Shown piece by piece: positions 58,209 through 58,497 of a stretch of DNA of 58,497 bases. This DNA is from an uncultured Chthonomonas sp. (GTDB taxonomy: Bacteria > Armatimonadota > Chthonomonadetes > Chthonomonadales > CAJBBX01), in contig CAISJD010000026.1 in assembly GCA_903885605.1 (NCBI GenBank), forward strand, positions 1-58,497, written 5' to 3'. How positions within the stretch are numbered: the stretch's first letter is position 1; the number at the start of each line of letters is the position of its first letter. The position numbers were made by a program, and so were the translations under genes. The notes below the pieces were generated by a model. It ran no database searches and had not been told where the DNA came from. It saw only the letters and a list, made by a program, of their open reading frames with translations.

Positions 58209-58497
58209 TGTGTATATCCTATAACACTACAATATCATATATACAATATCGTGCCGACACAGTTACCGATCGTCACACACGATGGGCCCTGGCGGCATGC
58301 TACTTACAGCAGCTAGTATAGCATAGCTCACCAGCAAGCGTTCCTCGGCCCGAGTGCCCGGCAAGCGGTCGTATGCCGTAGGAATGCAGCCGTAGCGAGG
58401 GTACCCTCATGAACGGTGGTGCGGGCTATGCGGGCTGTGACGCGGTGTGGTGAGCATGTGGGCGAGTGGCGGCTACGTGTCTACGCCGATACCGCCG
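58209..58497. other. AT-rich upstream region and right edge of window
   Basis: 58209-58255 is very AT-rich (runs of TATATA, CAATATC) and is the likely promoter of the minus-strand hypothetical gene; several overlapping TATA-like -10 words prevent a firm choice. 58340-58497 returns to high GC and carries the right 35-bp repeat (58399-58433). No gene is supported here. Confidence 0.55.
58399..58433. repeat. 35-bp direct repeat, right copy
   Basis: Partner of 57398-57432 (one mismatch, A/T at position 19). Here the palindrome extends to GAGGGTACCCTC (12 bp). Confidence 0.92.

Noticed and set aside
58209-58260. A specific -35/-10 promoter for the hypothetical membrane protein
   Set aside because: The stretch is so AT-rich that several placements fit equally well, so none is asserted.
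1-58497. tRNA, rRNA or riboswitch genes
   Set aside because: No T-loop-like GGTTCGA context with matching acceptor arms, no rRNA-like runs and no known riboswitch core were found by eye; small RNAs could be missed.

Overview
The window is a GC-rich (roughly two-thirds G+C by eye) bacterial chromosomal segment. It is dominated by exported carbohydrate-active proteins: glycoside hydrolases, a sulfatase, DUF1501/DUF1553/PPC proteins, CehA/McbA-type PHP hydrolases and a Tat-exported Gfo/Idh/MocA oxidoreductase. This repertoire, with many Tat-like (RR) leaders, is typical of Planctomycetota, Verrucomicrobiota, Armatimonadota and related polysaccharide degraders. An uncultured Armatimonadota-like or planctomycete-like lineage is my best guess, but no marker gene in the window settles it. 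No rRNA, tRNA or CRISPR array was recognised.

Layout. 0-4.3 kb: two GH42-like proteins, the first cut by the window edge. 4.3-9.7 kb (minus strand): a DUF1549/1553 - DUF1501 - PPC-repeat operon, with two heptanucleotide tandem arrays in its second intergenic gap. 9.7-18.5 kb: a small DUF6941-like gene, then a plus-strand run of a glutaminase-like protein, an RmlD-like SDR, a Cys-type sulfatase and a GH116 protein. 18.5-23.3 kb: a GspF/PilC protein, an MFS transporter, aat and an aldehyde dehydrogenase, arranged as convergent pairs with 4-nt stop-codon overlaps. 23.4-30 kb: a glycyl radical enzyme overlapping a CehA/McbA metallohydrolase, then a GH71/99-like protein. 30-40.3 kb: an ARPP-1/DUF6569 protein, a GH43/32-like beta-propeller, a GH101-like endo-alpha-N-acetylgalactosaminidase, a second CehA/McbA protein and a GH89 alpha-N-acetylglucosaminidase. 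40.4-42 kb: a mobile-element graveyard. 42-56 kb: a second run of secreted sugar-active proteins with recF embedded in it. 56-58.5 kb: a Gfo/Idh/MocA oxidoreductase and then an AT-richer islet between 35-bp direct repeats.

How it may work together. GH101-, GH89- and GH95-like enzymes plus a sulfatase together suggest attack on sulfated, GalNAc/GlcNAc/fucose-bearing glycans (mucin- or glycoprotein-like). The GH42-like proteins, GH116, the aldehyde dehydrogenase, the oxidoreductase and the glycyl radical enzyme would process released sugars. This is inference from family membership.

Most interesting locus: 41362-41850, a truncated formylglycine-generating-enzyme (C-type-lectin fold) C-terminus. 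Its last ~30 codons look like the variable region of a diversity-generating retroelement. A perfect 26-bp inverted repeat pair flanks it, and IS110 and RepA-like fragments lie beside it. No reverse transcriptase or template repeat is in the window, so this is a hypothesis to test against the rest of the genome. Other notable structures are a hairpin repeat with a conserved loop and a different stem, a 10-bp-periodic CACGGAC repeat family, a 75-bp duplicated gene end around one gene, and the low-GC islet.
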